From: Micavibrio_C sp046294845 | Lineage (GTDB): Bacteria > Pseudomonadota > Alphaproteobacteria > Micavibrionales > Micavibrionaceae | Direction of reading: 5' to 3' | Assembly: GCA_046294845.1 (NCBI GenBank) | Contig: JBKBNU010000001.1 | Coordinates: forward strand, 1,984,001 to 2,048,000 | Length of the DNA: 64,000 nucleotides | Shown: piece after piece, positions 24,819 to 32,944 of the stretch | How the letters are laid out: every line of letters begins with the position of its first letter | Position numbering within the stretch: the first letter of the stretch is position 1 | Program-made: the position numbers and the translations under genes | Notes under the pieces: model-generated | What the model was told of the DNA's origin: nothing | The model's database searches: none | What the model saw: the letters and a program-made list of their open reading frames with translations, nothing else

Positions 24819-25895
24819 ATGATCAAAGCCCAGTCCTATGCTGCCTATGACACCAAATCCCCCCTGAAATACTGGGATTTTGAACGCCGCGATGTCGGCG
24901 CAGATGATATCCAGATTGATATCCTTTATTGCGGCGTCTGCCATTCCGATATCCACTGCGCCCGTGGCGAATGGATGGAAATGCAATATCCGCAAGTTGT
25001 CGGCCATGAAATTATCGGCAAGGTCGTTGCCACCGGTAAGAATGTCACCAAACATAAAGTCGGCGATATGGTAGGCGTGGGTTGTCTGGTTGATTCCTGC
25101 CGCCACTGCGCTTCCTGCCAACAGGATCTCGAAAATTACTGCGAAGCCGGTATGGTTGGCGGGACTTATATGGGTGTTGAAAAAGAAACCGGTCGCCCGA
25201 CACAAGGCGGCTATTCCAGCACCATCGTCGTAGATGAACATTTTGTTCTGAGCATTCCCGAGAATCTTGATCCCGCGCGTGCGGCCCCGCTGCTTTGCGC
25301 TGGCATCACACTTTATTCTCCTTTGCGCCATTGGGGCGCTGGCCCTAATAAAACCGTGGGTATCGTGGGTCTGGGTGGCCTCGGTCACATGGGTGTCAAA
25401 CTGGCTCATGCCATGGGCGCAAGAGTGATTTTATTCACGACATCACCAAGTAAAGTAGAAGACGGCAAGAAACTGGGTGCCCATGATGTTGTGATTTCAA
25501 AGGATGAAAAGGATATGGCCCGCTATACAGGCCAGCTTGATTTCATCGTCAACACCGTATCAGCCCCGCACGACTTGAACCCGTTCCTGCACCTATTGAA
25601 ACGTGATGGCACATTGGTTCTGGTCGGTGCCCCACCGGCAGCCACACCGCACCCGTCCCCTGCTGTTTTCAATCTGCTGATGAAGCGTATTGCGATTGCC
25701 GGATCGGCAATCGGCGGCATCAAGGAAACACAAGAAATGCTTGATTTCTGTGGCCAGCATAACGTCCTGCCCGAAGTGGAAATGACATCCATTCAGGATA
25801 TAAATAAAGCTTGGGACCGCGTCTTGAAACAGGATGTGAAATACCGTTTTGTCATTGATATGGCGACTCTAAAGGCCGGGAAAACCGCAGCGTAA
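24819..25895 (+). CDS. Zinc-dependent alcohol dehydrogenase (cinnamyl/YahK type)
   Basis: A 358-residue medium-chain dehydrogenase. Catalytic zinc ligands appear in CGVCHSD (about 40-46) and GHEIIGKV; structural zinc cysteines in CRHCASCQQDLENYC; the dinucleotide site is GIVGLGGLGHMG near 187-198. The closest type by motif is the NADP-dependent cinnamyl-alcohol or aldehyde reductase group. It reduces aldehydes or oxidises alcohols; the substrate is unknown. It shares a bidirectional terminator with convergent cspA. Confidence 0.92.
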   Translation: MIKAQSYAAYDTKSPLKYWDFERRDVGADDIQIDILYCGVCHSDIHCARGEWMEMQYPQVVGHEIIGKVVATGKNVTKHKVGDMVGVGCLVDSCRHCASCQQDLENYCEAGMVGGTYMGVEKETGRPTQGGYSSTIVVDEHFVLSIPENLDPARAAPLLCAGITLYSPLRHWGAGPNKTVGIVGLGGLGHMGVKLAHAMGARVILFTTSPSKVEDGKKLGAHDVVISKDEKDMARYTGQLDFIVNTVSAPHDLNPFLHLLKRDGTLVLVGAPPAATPHPSPAVFNLLMKRIAIAGSAIGGIKETQEMLDFCGQHNVLPEVEMTSIQDINKAWDRVLKQDVKYRFVIDMATLKAGKTAA

Positions 25896-25917
25896 ATCAC
25901 CAGATTGATATAAAAAC

Positions 25918-25955
25918 AATGCCCTACAACTGATCTATAGCTGTAGGGCATTATT
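25918..25955. terminator. Bidirectional terminator between adh and cspA
   Basis: AATGCCCTACA and TGTAGGGCATT form an 11-bp perfect stem with a 13-nt loop between two convergent genes, with T-rich flanks on the plus strand and A/T-rich sequence on the other side. Confidence 0.8.
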
Positions 25956-25980
25956 ATTAAATTTGACCAACAAAGAGGAC

Positions 25981-26205
25981 TTAAGCAGCGTCTCTCAAAT
26001 TCGTTGCACTATCTTTGCCTTTTTTAGGATCGCGCTGGAGATCAAAGCTAATCACTTGGCCTTCCCTGAGCGTACGCATTCCCGCACGTTCTACTGCGCT
26101 GATATGGACAAACACATCAGCTCCGCCATTATTAGGCTGGATGAATCCAAAACCTTTTTGATCGTTAAACCATTTAACTGTACCAACAGTTTGTTGTTCT
26201 TGCAT
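25981..26205 (-). CDS. cspA: Major cold-shock protein
   Basis: A 74-residue cold-shock protein with TVGTVKWFNDQKGFGFIQ (RNP1 region) split at about residues 6-22 and VFVHISAVERAG (RNP2) after it. It binds single-stranded nucleic acids and melts RNA structure at low temperature. The start follows an AAGGAAT site. A long untranslated leader precedes it and contains an element shared with the DEAD-box helicase leader. Confidence 0.95.
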   Translation of the reverse strand: MQEQQTVGTVKWFNDQKGFGFIQPNNGGADVFVHISAVERAGMRTLREGQVISFDLQRDPKKGKDSATNLRDAA

Positions 26206-26269
26206 GATTTATTCCTTTCACTGCAAATTTTAAAGTCCACGACAGCTCAATGCAGTCAAGGCACTAATC

Positions 26270-26411
26270 GCGTTCGATTTTTGAAAAGCTGTTCGATAAA
26301 AACTGAACTTTACGAGGCAAGGTGAATTTGGTGTTCACGTCTTTGTCAGGGACAAAATACAAATCTGCAAAAAGCTCCGCATCTATAAAAAAGAGCATCA
26401 TCGTCAAACGA
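26270..26411 (-). promoter_or_regulatory. Conserved 5' leader element, copy B (cspA)
   Basis: The counterpart of 24517-24665. Block 1 is in 26270-26329, block 2 is 26365-26378 and block 3 is 26401-26411. The distance to the cspA start codon is about 65 nt, almost the same as in the helicase leader. The element is read in the same orientation relative to the gene. The only difference within the best 39 nt is one base. Confidence 0.75.
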
Positions 26412-26464
26412 TACCAGATCGTGACAGTTATCTCCACAAAACACAAGTAAATAGTCGATTGTAG

Positions 26465-27565
26465 CTAAACATTAAACCGGAACAGCATGATATCCCCGTC
26501 ATGGACAAGGTATTCTTTACCTTCCTGACGCATTTTTCCAGCATCTTTGGCAGCCTGTTCCCCACCCAGCGCCACGAAATCATCATAGGCAATGACTTCA
26601 GCACGGATAAATCCCCGTTCGAAGTCGGTGTGGATGGCCCCTGCGGCTTCCGGTGCTTTGGCGCCCTTGCGGACGGTCCATGCGCGAGCCTCTTTCGGGC
26701 CCACGGTGAAATAGGTTTGTAATCCCAAAAGTTTATAGCCTTCGCGGATAATCTTGTTCAGGCCGGGTTCGCTCAAGCCGATGGTTTCGAGAAACTCTTT
26801 CTTCTCTTCTTCGGTTTGAAGCTGGGCAATCTCGGATTCGATCGAAGCCGTAATAATCACGCTACCTGCGCCTTGGGCCTTGGCCATCTCTTGGGCCTTT
26901 TTGGTCCATTCGTTACCATTGGCAGCATCATCTTCCATCACGTTCAGAACGTAAAGTACAGGCTTGGCCGACATCAGGGCCAGCATCTTGAACTGCTTTT
27001 TCTCGTCATCGGCTACCTCAACAGTACGGGCAGGTTTACCGGCATCAAGCGCCACCTTTACCTTTTCGAGGATACTCAACTGGATTTTGGATTCCTTATC
27101 ACCCGATTTGGCTTTTTTCTCAACGTTCTTGATCTGGCGATCGACCGAGTCCATATCGGCCAGCATCAACTCGGTTTCCACGATTTCGGCATCACGCACC
27201 GGATCAACAGATCCCATAACATGGATGATGTTCGGATCATCAAAGCAACGCAGTACATGGATGATGGCATCGGTTTCACGGATGTTAGCCAGAAACTGGT
27301 TGCCCAGCCCCTCCCCTTTGGATGCCCCTTTGACCAAACCGGCAATATCGACAAACTCGATCTGGGTCGGAATGATCTTCGCCGAGCCACCCAGCTTTGC
27401 GATAATATCAAGACGGCTATCCGGCAGCGCCACGCGCCCCACATTCGGCTCGATCGTGCAGAACGGGAAGTTCGCCGCCTGTGCCGCCGCTGTCGCGGTC
27501 AACGCATTAAACAAAGTGGATTTCCCGACATTCGGCAGACCGACGATACCGCAATTAAAGCCCAT
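26465..27565 (-). CDS. ychF: YchF/OLA1 family ATPase
   Basis: A 366-residue Obg-related protein. The P-loop is GLPNVGKSTLFN at about 8-19, switch motifs are DIAGLVKGASKGEGLGN and FVDIAG, and the NxxE motif in place of NKxD (VLNVMED) marks the ATP-preferring YchF group. A TGS domain forms the C terminus. It binds ribosomes and is implicated in stress responses. It follows pth by 4 bp and sits in the prs-rplY-pth-ychF block. Confidence 0.96.
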   Translation of the reverse strand: MGFNCGIVGLPNVGKSTLFNALTATAAAQAANFPFCTIEPNVGRVALPDSRLDIIAKLGGSAKIIPTQIEFVDIAGLVKGASKGEGLGNQFLANIRETDAIIHVLRCFDDPNIIHVMGSVDPVRDAEIVETELMLADMDSVDRQIKNVEKKAKSGDKESKIQLSILEKVKVALDAGKPARTVEVADDEKKQFKMLALMSAKPVLYVLNVMEDDAANGNEWTKKAQEMAKAQGAGSVIITASIESEIAQLQTEEEKKEFLETIGLSEPGLNKIIREGYKLLGLQTYFTVGPKEARAWTVRKGAKAPEAAGAIHTDFERGFIRAEVIAYDDFVALGGEQAAKDAGKMRQEGKEYLVHDGDIMLFRFNV

Positions 27566-27569
27566 TGAT

Positions 27570-28148
27570 TTACTCCTTCACTTCCAGCGCCTGTGCGACT
27601 TTACTCATAAATTCGTTATCTTTGCCCTGCAAGAGCAATGGTGCGTGCACACCAATCATTTTCATCATTTTTTTCAACCAGATAGACTCCGTCTTTGAGA
27701 AGTCACCTAAAACGTGACCATGGACCATCTCTTTATCACCCGGATGGCCAATACCCAAACGGACACGACAATAATCCTTTGAATTCAAATGGCTATCCAT
27801 AGACCTTAAACCGTTATGTCCGGCATGGCCGCCGCCTTTCTTGGTGCGGATTTTGGATGAGGCCAGATCCAGTTCATCATGGAAGACGATGATATTCTCG
27901 ATAGGTAATTTATAAAATTTAGCTGCTTCGCCAACGGATTGACCGGAATTGTTCATATAAGTTTGAGGTTTGAGCAGGATGACTTTCTCGCCCGCTATTT
28001 GTCCCTCGGAGAGCAACCCCTGAAACTTCTTTTTAAATGCCGGAAAGCTCTGAGCATCGGCAATGGCGTCAATAGCCATGAAGCCTATATTATGGCGGTT
28101 GTTTTCATATTTTGAGCCCGGATTACCAAGCCCGACCAAAAGCCACAT
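27570..28148 (-). CDS. pth: Peptidyl-tRNA hydrolase
   Basis: A 192-residue Pth with LLVGLGNPGSKYENNRHN split near residues 3-20 (the catalytic His is in the NRHN region), LKPQTYMNNSG, VFHDELDL and GGHAGHNGLRS. It releases tRNA from stalled peptidyl-tRNA. The start is the ATG at 28148; the longer TTG start is unlikely. The neighbour rplY is upstream and ychF downstream, the usual bacterial order. Confidence 0.96.
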   Translation of the reverse strand: MWLLVGLGNPGSKYENNRHNIGFMAIDAIADAQSFPAFKKKFQGLLSEGQIAGEKVILLKPQTYMNNSGQSVGEAAKFYKLPIENIIVFHDELDLASSKIRTKKGGGHAGHNGLRSMDSHLNSKDYCRVRLGIGHPGDKEMVHGHVLGDFSKTESIWLKKMMKMIGVHAPLLLQGKDNEFMSKVAQALEVKE

Positions 28149-28190
28149 CGTGATCAATATCCCAGAAACGACATCTTAAAAACAGGCTTA

Positions 28191-28226
28191 AAAAGAACAG
28201 GGGCAAAAGGTATACCCCGCCCCTGT
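28191..28226 (-). terminator. Terminator of rplY
   Basis: On the minus strand ACAGGGGC and GCCCCTGT form an 8-bp stem with a 14-nt loop, followed by TCTTTTT. It lies about 29 bp after the rplY stop codon and ahead of pth. Confidence 0.85.
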
Positions 28227-28254
28227 GCTCCTTGTATCCATAAAACGGATAATA

Positions 28255-28905
28255 TTATTTCTTTGCCGCCGGAGCCTTGGCAGCAGCCGGAGCAGCCGCG
28301 GCAGCAGCCGGAGCAGCAGCTTTAACTTCATCAGCAACCGAACCTTTCGGCGGTGTGATAGAAGCCAGTGTGAAGTCACCTTCTTTGGCTGGCTTTGCCC
28401 CTGAAGGCAGCTTAGCGTGGCTGATCTTGATCGCATCACCGATTTTGAACGGTGTCAGATCGACTTCGATATATTCAGGAATATCTGTTGCCAGACAAAC
28501 CACATCGAGATCGTGGTTGGCAATCGTGAGAACGCCTTTTTCTTTCAAGCCCGGGCATGATTCCCCGTTCAGGAAGTGCACGGGAACGTTTACGTGCAGA
28601 GTTGTTTTTGGTGAAACGCGCAGGAAATCAACGTGCTCGACAAAATCTGATACCGGGTGCAACTGTACATCACGGGCCAGAACCAGGCTCTTTTCACCGT
28701 CAACATTCAGTTCGCACAGGTGTGTCAGCATACCGCCTTTAACCCATTCTTTTTGGATGTCATTGGCTGTCAAAGTTACCAGTACGGGGGCCTTCTTGTC
28801 CCCATAGATGACTGCGGGTAGCTTCCCTTCGCGGCGAAGCGACCGAGCAATCCCCTTACCGGCTCGTTCTCTTTTTTCTGCCTTCAAGGCATATTGTTTG
28901 GTCAT
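28255..28905 (-). CDS. rplY: 50S ribosomal protein L25 (long CTC form)
   Basis: A 216-residue L25 of the general-stress (Ctc) type: an N-terminal 5S-rRNA-binding domain (GKGIARSLRREGKLPAVIYG) and the longer C-terminal beta domain (PVHFLNGESCPGLKEKGVL region). The C terminus is a long Ala/Pro/Lys tail of about 25 residues. The start at 28905 has GAAGG 8 nt upstream; frames from 28998 are extensions. It lies between prs and pth. Confidence 0.95.
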   Translation of the reverse strand: MTKQYALKAEKRERAGKGIARSLRREGKLPAVIYGDKKAPVLVTLTANDIQKEWVKGGMLTHLCELNVDGEKSLVLARDVQLHPVSDFVEHVDFLRVSPKTTLHVNVPVHFLNGESCPGLKEKGVLTIANHDLDVVCLATDIPEYIEVDLTPFKIGDAIKISHAKLPSGAKPAKEGDFTLASITPPKGSVADEVKAAAPAAAAAAPAAAKAPAAKK

Positions 28906-29068
28906 GGTCTTTACCTTCATTTGGTTAAGATGATGGCATACCTCCAGGGGTGTATGCCGGACAGGCGCGAATAAACCAGAAACCCCATGAAATGACAAGG
29001 ATTTTTAAGGAAAAAGACCCCCGTCACCCCCTGATAAAGGGTTAGCACATAAAATTATGTAAAAAAAA

Positions 29069-30001
29069 TTACATGAAAAGCTGGGAAATCGACTGCTCAC
29101 CGCTGATACGGCGGATAGCTTCAGCCATCAGGTCGGCCACGCTCAGCTGCTCTACCTTGGTAGAATTCTGCACAGCCTCTGTTGCCGGAATACTATCGGT
29201 AATAAAAAGCTTCTTGATCTGGGAATCAGTAATACGGGCTACAGCACCGCCGGAAAGCACCCCATGTACAACATAGGAATAAACTTCCTTGGCGCCCTGC
29301 TCCATCAAAGCCGAAGCCGCATTGCACAGGGTTCCACCTGAATCGACAATATCATCAACCATGATGCAAACCTTGCCTTCGACATCACCAATCACGTTCA
29401 TGACTTCGGATACACCGGCCTGCTCGCGGCGTTTATCGATAATGGCCAGACCACAGTCCAGCTTCTTGGCGAACGCACGGGCACGCACAACGCCGCCTAC
29501 ATCGGGCGATACCATGCAAAGCTCCTGCTTGTCGAAATTCTTTTCAATGTGAGGCAGGAACACAGGCGATACGATCAGATTATCAACGGGGATATCAAAG
29601 AAGCCCTGAATTTGGCCCGCGTGCAGCTCCATCGTCAAAACACGGTCCACACCAGCAGCCGTAATCAGGTTAGCCACCAGCTTGGCAGATATCGGCGTAC
29701 GGCCCCCTGTCTTGCGGTCCTGACGGGCATAACCAAAATACGGGATCACGGCGGTAATGCGGCGGGCCGAACCACGGCGCAGAGCATCAATCGTGATCAG
29801 CAATTCCATCAAATTGTCGTTGGCAGGGTAACAGGTAGACTGTAAAACAAAAACGTCCTGACCACGGACGTTTTCTAGAATTTCGGCAAAGACCTCCATA
29901 TCGGAGAAGCGTTTGATGCTGGCCTTGGTCAGCGGACAATCCAGAGATTGTGAAATAGCATCAGATAAAGGACGGTTGGAGTTTCCGGCAATCAGCTTCA
30001 T
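29069..30001 (-). CDS. prs: Ribose-phosphate pyrophosphokinase
   Basis: A 310-residue PRPP synthetase. Motifs are MKLIAGNSNRPL at the start, ENVRGQDVFVLQS, YFGYARQDRK (about 92-101), the PRPP loop VDDIVDSGGTL and ALMEQGAKEVYSYVVHGVL. It makes PRPP from ribose 5-phosphate and ATP for nucleotide, His and Trp synthesis. The start at 30001 matches family length. Confidence 0.96.
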   Translation of the reverse strand: MKLIAGNSNRPLSDAISQSLDCPLTKASIKRFSDMEVFAEILENVRGQDVFVLQSTCYPANDNLMELLITIDALRRGSARRITAVIPYFGYARQDRKTGGRTPISAKLVANLITAAGVDRVLTMELHAGQIQGFFDIPVDNLIVSPVFLPHIEKNFDKQELCMVSPDVGGVVRARAFAKKLDCGLAIIDKRREQAGVSEVMNVIGDVEGKVCIMVDDIVDSGGTLCNAASALMEQGAKEVYSYVVHGVLSGGAVARITDSQIKKLFITDSIPATEAVQNSTKVEQLSVADLMAEAIRRISGEQSISQLFM

Positions 30002-30114
30002 GGGTATCTCGTTACTTAAGAAAACGGGGTCTTTCATGGATACCGACTATAGAAATCGCAGCCGCCGGAATCAACTCCTATTCACGCCTTATACGGGAGC
30101 CATCCCCGCCCAAT

Positions 30115-30264
30115 TTAACTATTAAGTTTGCAATCCAGATAGTTTTTGGCCTGCACCGCGGCCACGGCCCCTGTCGGCGCCCCGAGTGTGAAAGCGCCCA
30201 TGACGTAGCCGCTCAAAAAGGCCACATGATTGAAAACATTGGAAATCAGGTTCTTGCTGTTCAT
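30115..30264 (-). CDS. 49-residue membrane protein of unknown function
   Basis: The ATG at 30264 is preceded by GGGAGAG and the frame ends in TAA at 30115-30117. The product has one hydrophobic stretch (VAFLSGYVMGAFTLGAPTG) and an amphipathic ending. No family is recognised. It lies upstream of prs on the same strand with a gap of about 110 bp. The ribosome binding site and sensible composition are the only support. Confidence 0.55.
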   Translation of the reverse strand: MNSKNLISNVFNHVAFLSGYVMGAFTLGAPTGAVAAVQAKNYLDCKLNS

Positions 30265-30325
30265 TTGGACTCTCCCTGTGATTTTTAATTATAGGTATTC
30301 ATATTACCGGAAATGCAGATAAAAA

Positions 30326-31114
30326 CTAGGGGCGTATCAGGATTGTCGATAATTGCCTTCCATAATCATTTTCCTGATTATGGGTGGAGCGGCGAAAGCT
30401 GAAGAACTCCTCAATATTGCTGTAAGTATCCTGCCCGAGATTTTTAATATCGCGCACCCCTGCCAACTGCAGTCGTCCCTGACAATAAGCCGGAAGATCA
30501 AACATATAATGCCCGTCATTTTTTGCTGCTGCAAAATAGTGGGCGTTTTGATCTGCCTGCCTCAAAAACTCATCACGGAAAGAGGATGAAACCTCGTAAC
30601 TCTGTGGTCCAATGCAGGGACCGACAACAGCCTTTAAGGTTGATAGCGTTAATCCCTGCTTCAGCATGGTCTTGATCGTATTCTCAAGTACACCTTTCAG
30701 CGCCCCGCCCCATCCGGCGTGAGCAGCACCGATGATCGGGCGACCTTCTGCCGTCAGTCCCCTAAACAATACAGGGGCACAATCAGCTGTCAGAATACCG
30801 AGCGTCAAACCGGCCTTATCAGTCACCAAAGCATCCGCCTGTGGACGATTGCCGATAGCATCATAGGGTGCATCGACAACCACGCAGATATTGCTGTGGA
30901 TTTGGTGCAGCGTCATCAATTTGTCATGGGTATTCCCCAGTGCGGCTGCCACACGGCTACGATTTTCTATTACCGCATCCTGCCGATCGGCAGAGCCGAC
31001 ACCACAATTCAGGCTGGAGAATATCCCCTCACTCACGCCCCCCTGACGACCAAAGAAACCGTGCGCAACCGCATCACTCTCAAAACCGGATTGTCGGCGG
31101 GGATCAACGCCCAT
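30326..31114 (-). CDS. pgeF: Peptidoglycan editing factor (laccase-domain family)
   Basis: A 262-residue YfiH/PgeF protein: HGFFGRQGGVSEG, LNCGVGSAD, TLHQIHSN, ADALVTDKAGL, TADCAPVLF, AHAGWGGALKGVLENT and GPCIGPQSYEV. The conserved His and Cys residues form the metal-binding core. The family cleaves or edits muropeptide precursors, and related mammalian proteins are purine phosphorylases. The start ATG overlaps the upstream TAA by one base, so it is coupled to the methyltransferase gene. Confidence 0.94.
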   Translation of the reverse strand: MGVDPRRQSGFESDAVAHGFFGRQGGVSEGIFSSLNCGVGSADRQDAVIENRSRVAAALGNTHDKLMTLHQIHSNICVVVDAPYDAIGNRPQADALVTDKAGLTLGILTADCAPVLFRGLTAEGRPIIGAAHAGWGGALKGVLENTIKTMLKQGLTLSTLKAVVGPCIGPQSYEVSSSFRDEFLRQADQNAHYFAAAKNDGHYMFDLPAYCQGRLQLAGVRDIKNLGQDTYSNIEEFFSFRRSTHNQENDYGRQLSTILIRP

Positions 31115-32142
31115 TAAAAGCCGCCCAGTTGAATTTTGGGATCGTGACAAAAGCCCATAACCTTAAACAGATCACCCATCTGGTCAGGGGCGGTCAGACG
31201 CACATAGCCAGTCTGCAAGTCCATGATTTGTTGCGGGGTTGCAATCGCCTTTAATTTTTCAAGACGTAAATCAATCCCCATATTCTTGAGGAAGGCACCT
31301 TGCGTAATCGGCCCCTTTACCGCCATGTTTGCGGCATAGGTTTTTAACGCCAGAAAATCGACGAGGGCCGTCAGATCACTATCACCAGGGTTTTCAAGAA
31401 TTTCTGCGGGTTTATGATCCTTCACCGCTTGCAGCGTATCCCCGACATAGGTTTGATCATAACCGTAATCGATAATCAGGGCCGCCCCTGTCTGCTCTTC
31501 GATCAAATTGGCGAGCTTGTTCACAAACATCATAGACTGTGGCGACATTTCTTTTACCGCGCCTTCAATCACAGGCAGCTTTACTTCAGCCGGACTTAAA
31601 CCGAGCACGAGTTTATCATTTTCCAATGCCACTACACGTTCGTGCCATTGCCCGTCCTTGCATATAAACTGGCGGATAGGAAGCGCATCAAAAAATTCAT
31701 TGGCAATAAATATAATCGGCCCCGAAGGAACACTATCCAGTGTCTCATGCCACCAGACCTGATAGCCCTGCAGATTATGTTCCTGCATCTCGCGCAAGGC
31801 CGTGCTGTTCTCAATCAGATGAATCTGGGCTGCATCATGAAATCCCGGTATGCGTTCTGTGGCACGCAAAATATCGGCCATCAATGTCCCTCGTCCGGGA
31901 CCAGCCTCGATCAGATTAAATGTTTCAGGCTGACCGAGCTTGATCCATGTATCGGCAATCCAGATACCAATCAGCTCGCCAAACATCTGGGATATTTCGG
32001 GGGCCGTAATAAAATCGCCCTCAGCACCAAACGGGTCACGACTGGCATAATATTGGCCGACTGCCAAATTCATATAAGTTTCAATCGACATAGGACCATT
32101 CAGATTGATGGCATGACGGATTTTTTCTTCAAGCTGGTTCAT
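31114..32142 (-). CDS. SAM-dependent methyltransferase, NDUFAF7/MidA family
   Basis: A 342-residue protein of the family whose mitochondrial member methylates a complex I subunit. Visible blocks: SIETYMNLAVGQYYASRDPFGAEGDFITAPEIS in the N-terminal part, the SAM-binding EAGPGRGTLMADIL, ANEFFDALPIRQF and LIIDYGYD. The start at 32142 follows GGGGGAAA and overlaps lgt by 14 nt. The same gene order (lgt, this gene, pgeF) is common in alphaproteobacteria. Confidence 0.9.
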   Translation of the reverse strand: MNQLEEKIRHAINLNGPMSIETYMNLAVGQYYASRDPFGAEGDFITAPEISQMFGELIGIWIADTWIKLGQPETFNLIEAGPGRGTLMADILRATERIPGFHDAAQIHLIENSTALREMQEHNLQGYQVWWHETLDSVPSGPIIFIANEFFDALPIRQFICKDGQWHERVVALENDKLVLGLSPAEVKLPVIEGAVKEMSPQSMMFVNKLANLIEEQTGAALIIDYGYDQTYVGDTLQAVKDHKPAEILENPGDSDLTALVDFLALKTYAANMAVKGPITQGAFLKNMGIDLRLEKLKAIATPQQIMDLQTGYVRLTAPDQMGDLFKVMGFCHDPKIQLGGF

Positions 32143-32944
32143 GGCATTTCCCCCCTTTCTTTGTAGCATACCAGACCAGTATAGCCGCACCCGCCAGCAT
32201 CGGCAGACACAAGATCTGACCCATTGTGAAATATTGGGCAATATAGCCTATCTGCTGGTCAGGCTCCCTAAAAAATTCCACTGTGATACGGCTCAAAGCA
32301 TAGCCTGTCAGGAACACCGCCGACAAAATTCCCGGCCTATTGCGGATTTTCTCCCTATGGGCCAAAATCATCATGACAATAAACAGTAATAGACCTTCTG
32401 AGAAAGCCTCATAAATCTGGCTTGGATGCCGCGGCATAGGGCCCCCATACGGGAAGACCATACCGATTGGCGAAGACGTCACGCGTCCGAACAATTCACC
32501 ATTGATAAAGTTGGCCAGACGGCCAAAGAACAAACCCACAGGAACGGCACAGCACACCAGATCGGTTAATCGCAGAACATGAATCTTGCGCCTGATCGCA
32601 TAAAAGATCATTGCGAGGATCATACCGGCCGCCCCGCCATGGAATGACATACCCCCCTCCCAAACGCGTAACATCGCCAGCGGGTCATGGATATAAGCAG
32701 AGAACTGGTAGAAGAGGATATAACCCACGCGCCCCCCCAGAATGACGCCTATAATCGCCCACGGCAGAAAATCATCAACATCAAGGATGCTCAAAGGACG
32801 CTTCTCGCCATCAAGCCCCGAGAGATAGACAATCAGTTTCCAGCCCAGCAGAAAACCCGCCATATAGGCAAGCGCGTACCAGCGGATATCGAGAGGTCCG
32901 ATAGAAAATGCTACCGGATCAATATCAGGAAAAACCCAGCTCAT
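32129..32944 (-). CDS. lgt: Prolipoprotein diacylglyceryl transferase
   Basis: A 271-residue multispanning inner-membrane enzyme that attaches diacylglycerol to the lipobox cysteine of prolipoproteins. Signature HGGAAGM with RVGYILFYQ upstream, GRLANFINGELFGR and RHPSQIYEAFSEG are present. It overlaps hldD by 4 nt upstream and the methyltransferase by 14 nt. Several lipoproteins in this window depend on it. Confidence 0.96.
   Translation of the reverse strand: MSWVFPDIDPVAFSIGPLDIRWYALAYMAGFLLGWKLIVYLSGLDGEKRPLSILDVDDFLPWAIIGVILGGRVGYILFYQFSAYIHDPLAMLRVWEGGMSFHGGAAGMILAMIFYAIRRKIHVLRLTDLVCCAVPVGLFFGRLANFINGELFGRVTSSPIGMVFPYGGPMPRHPSQIYEAFSEGLLLFIVMMILAHREKIRNRPGILSAVFLTGYALSRITVEFFREPDQQIGYIAQYFTMGQILCLPMLAGAAILVWYATKKGGKCHEPA

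Noticed and set aside
26264..26446. 60-codon minus-strand frame in the cspA leader
   Set aside because: No ribosome binding site was seen, and the matching helicase leader has an in-frame stop; listed only as a possible leader peptide finding.
26816..27568. 250-codon plus-strand frame opposite ychF
   Set aside because: ychF has all its family motifs, and the opposite frame shows no domain.
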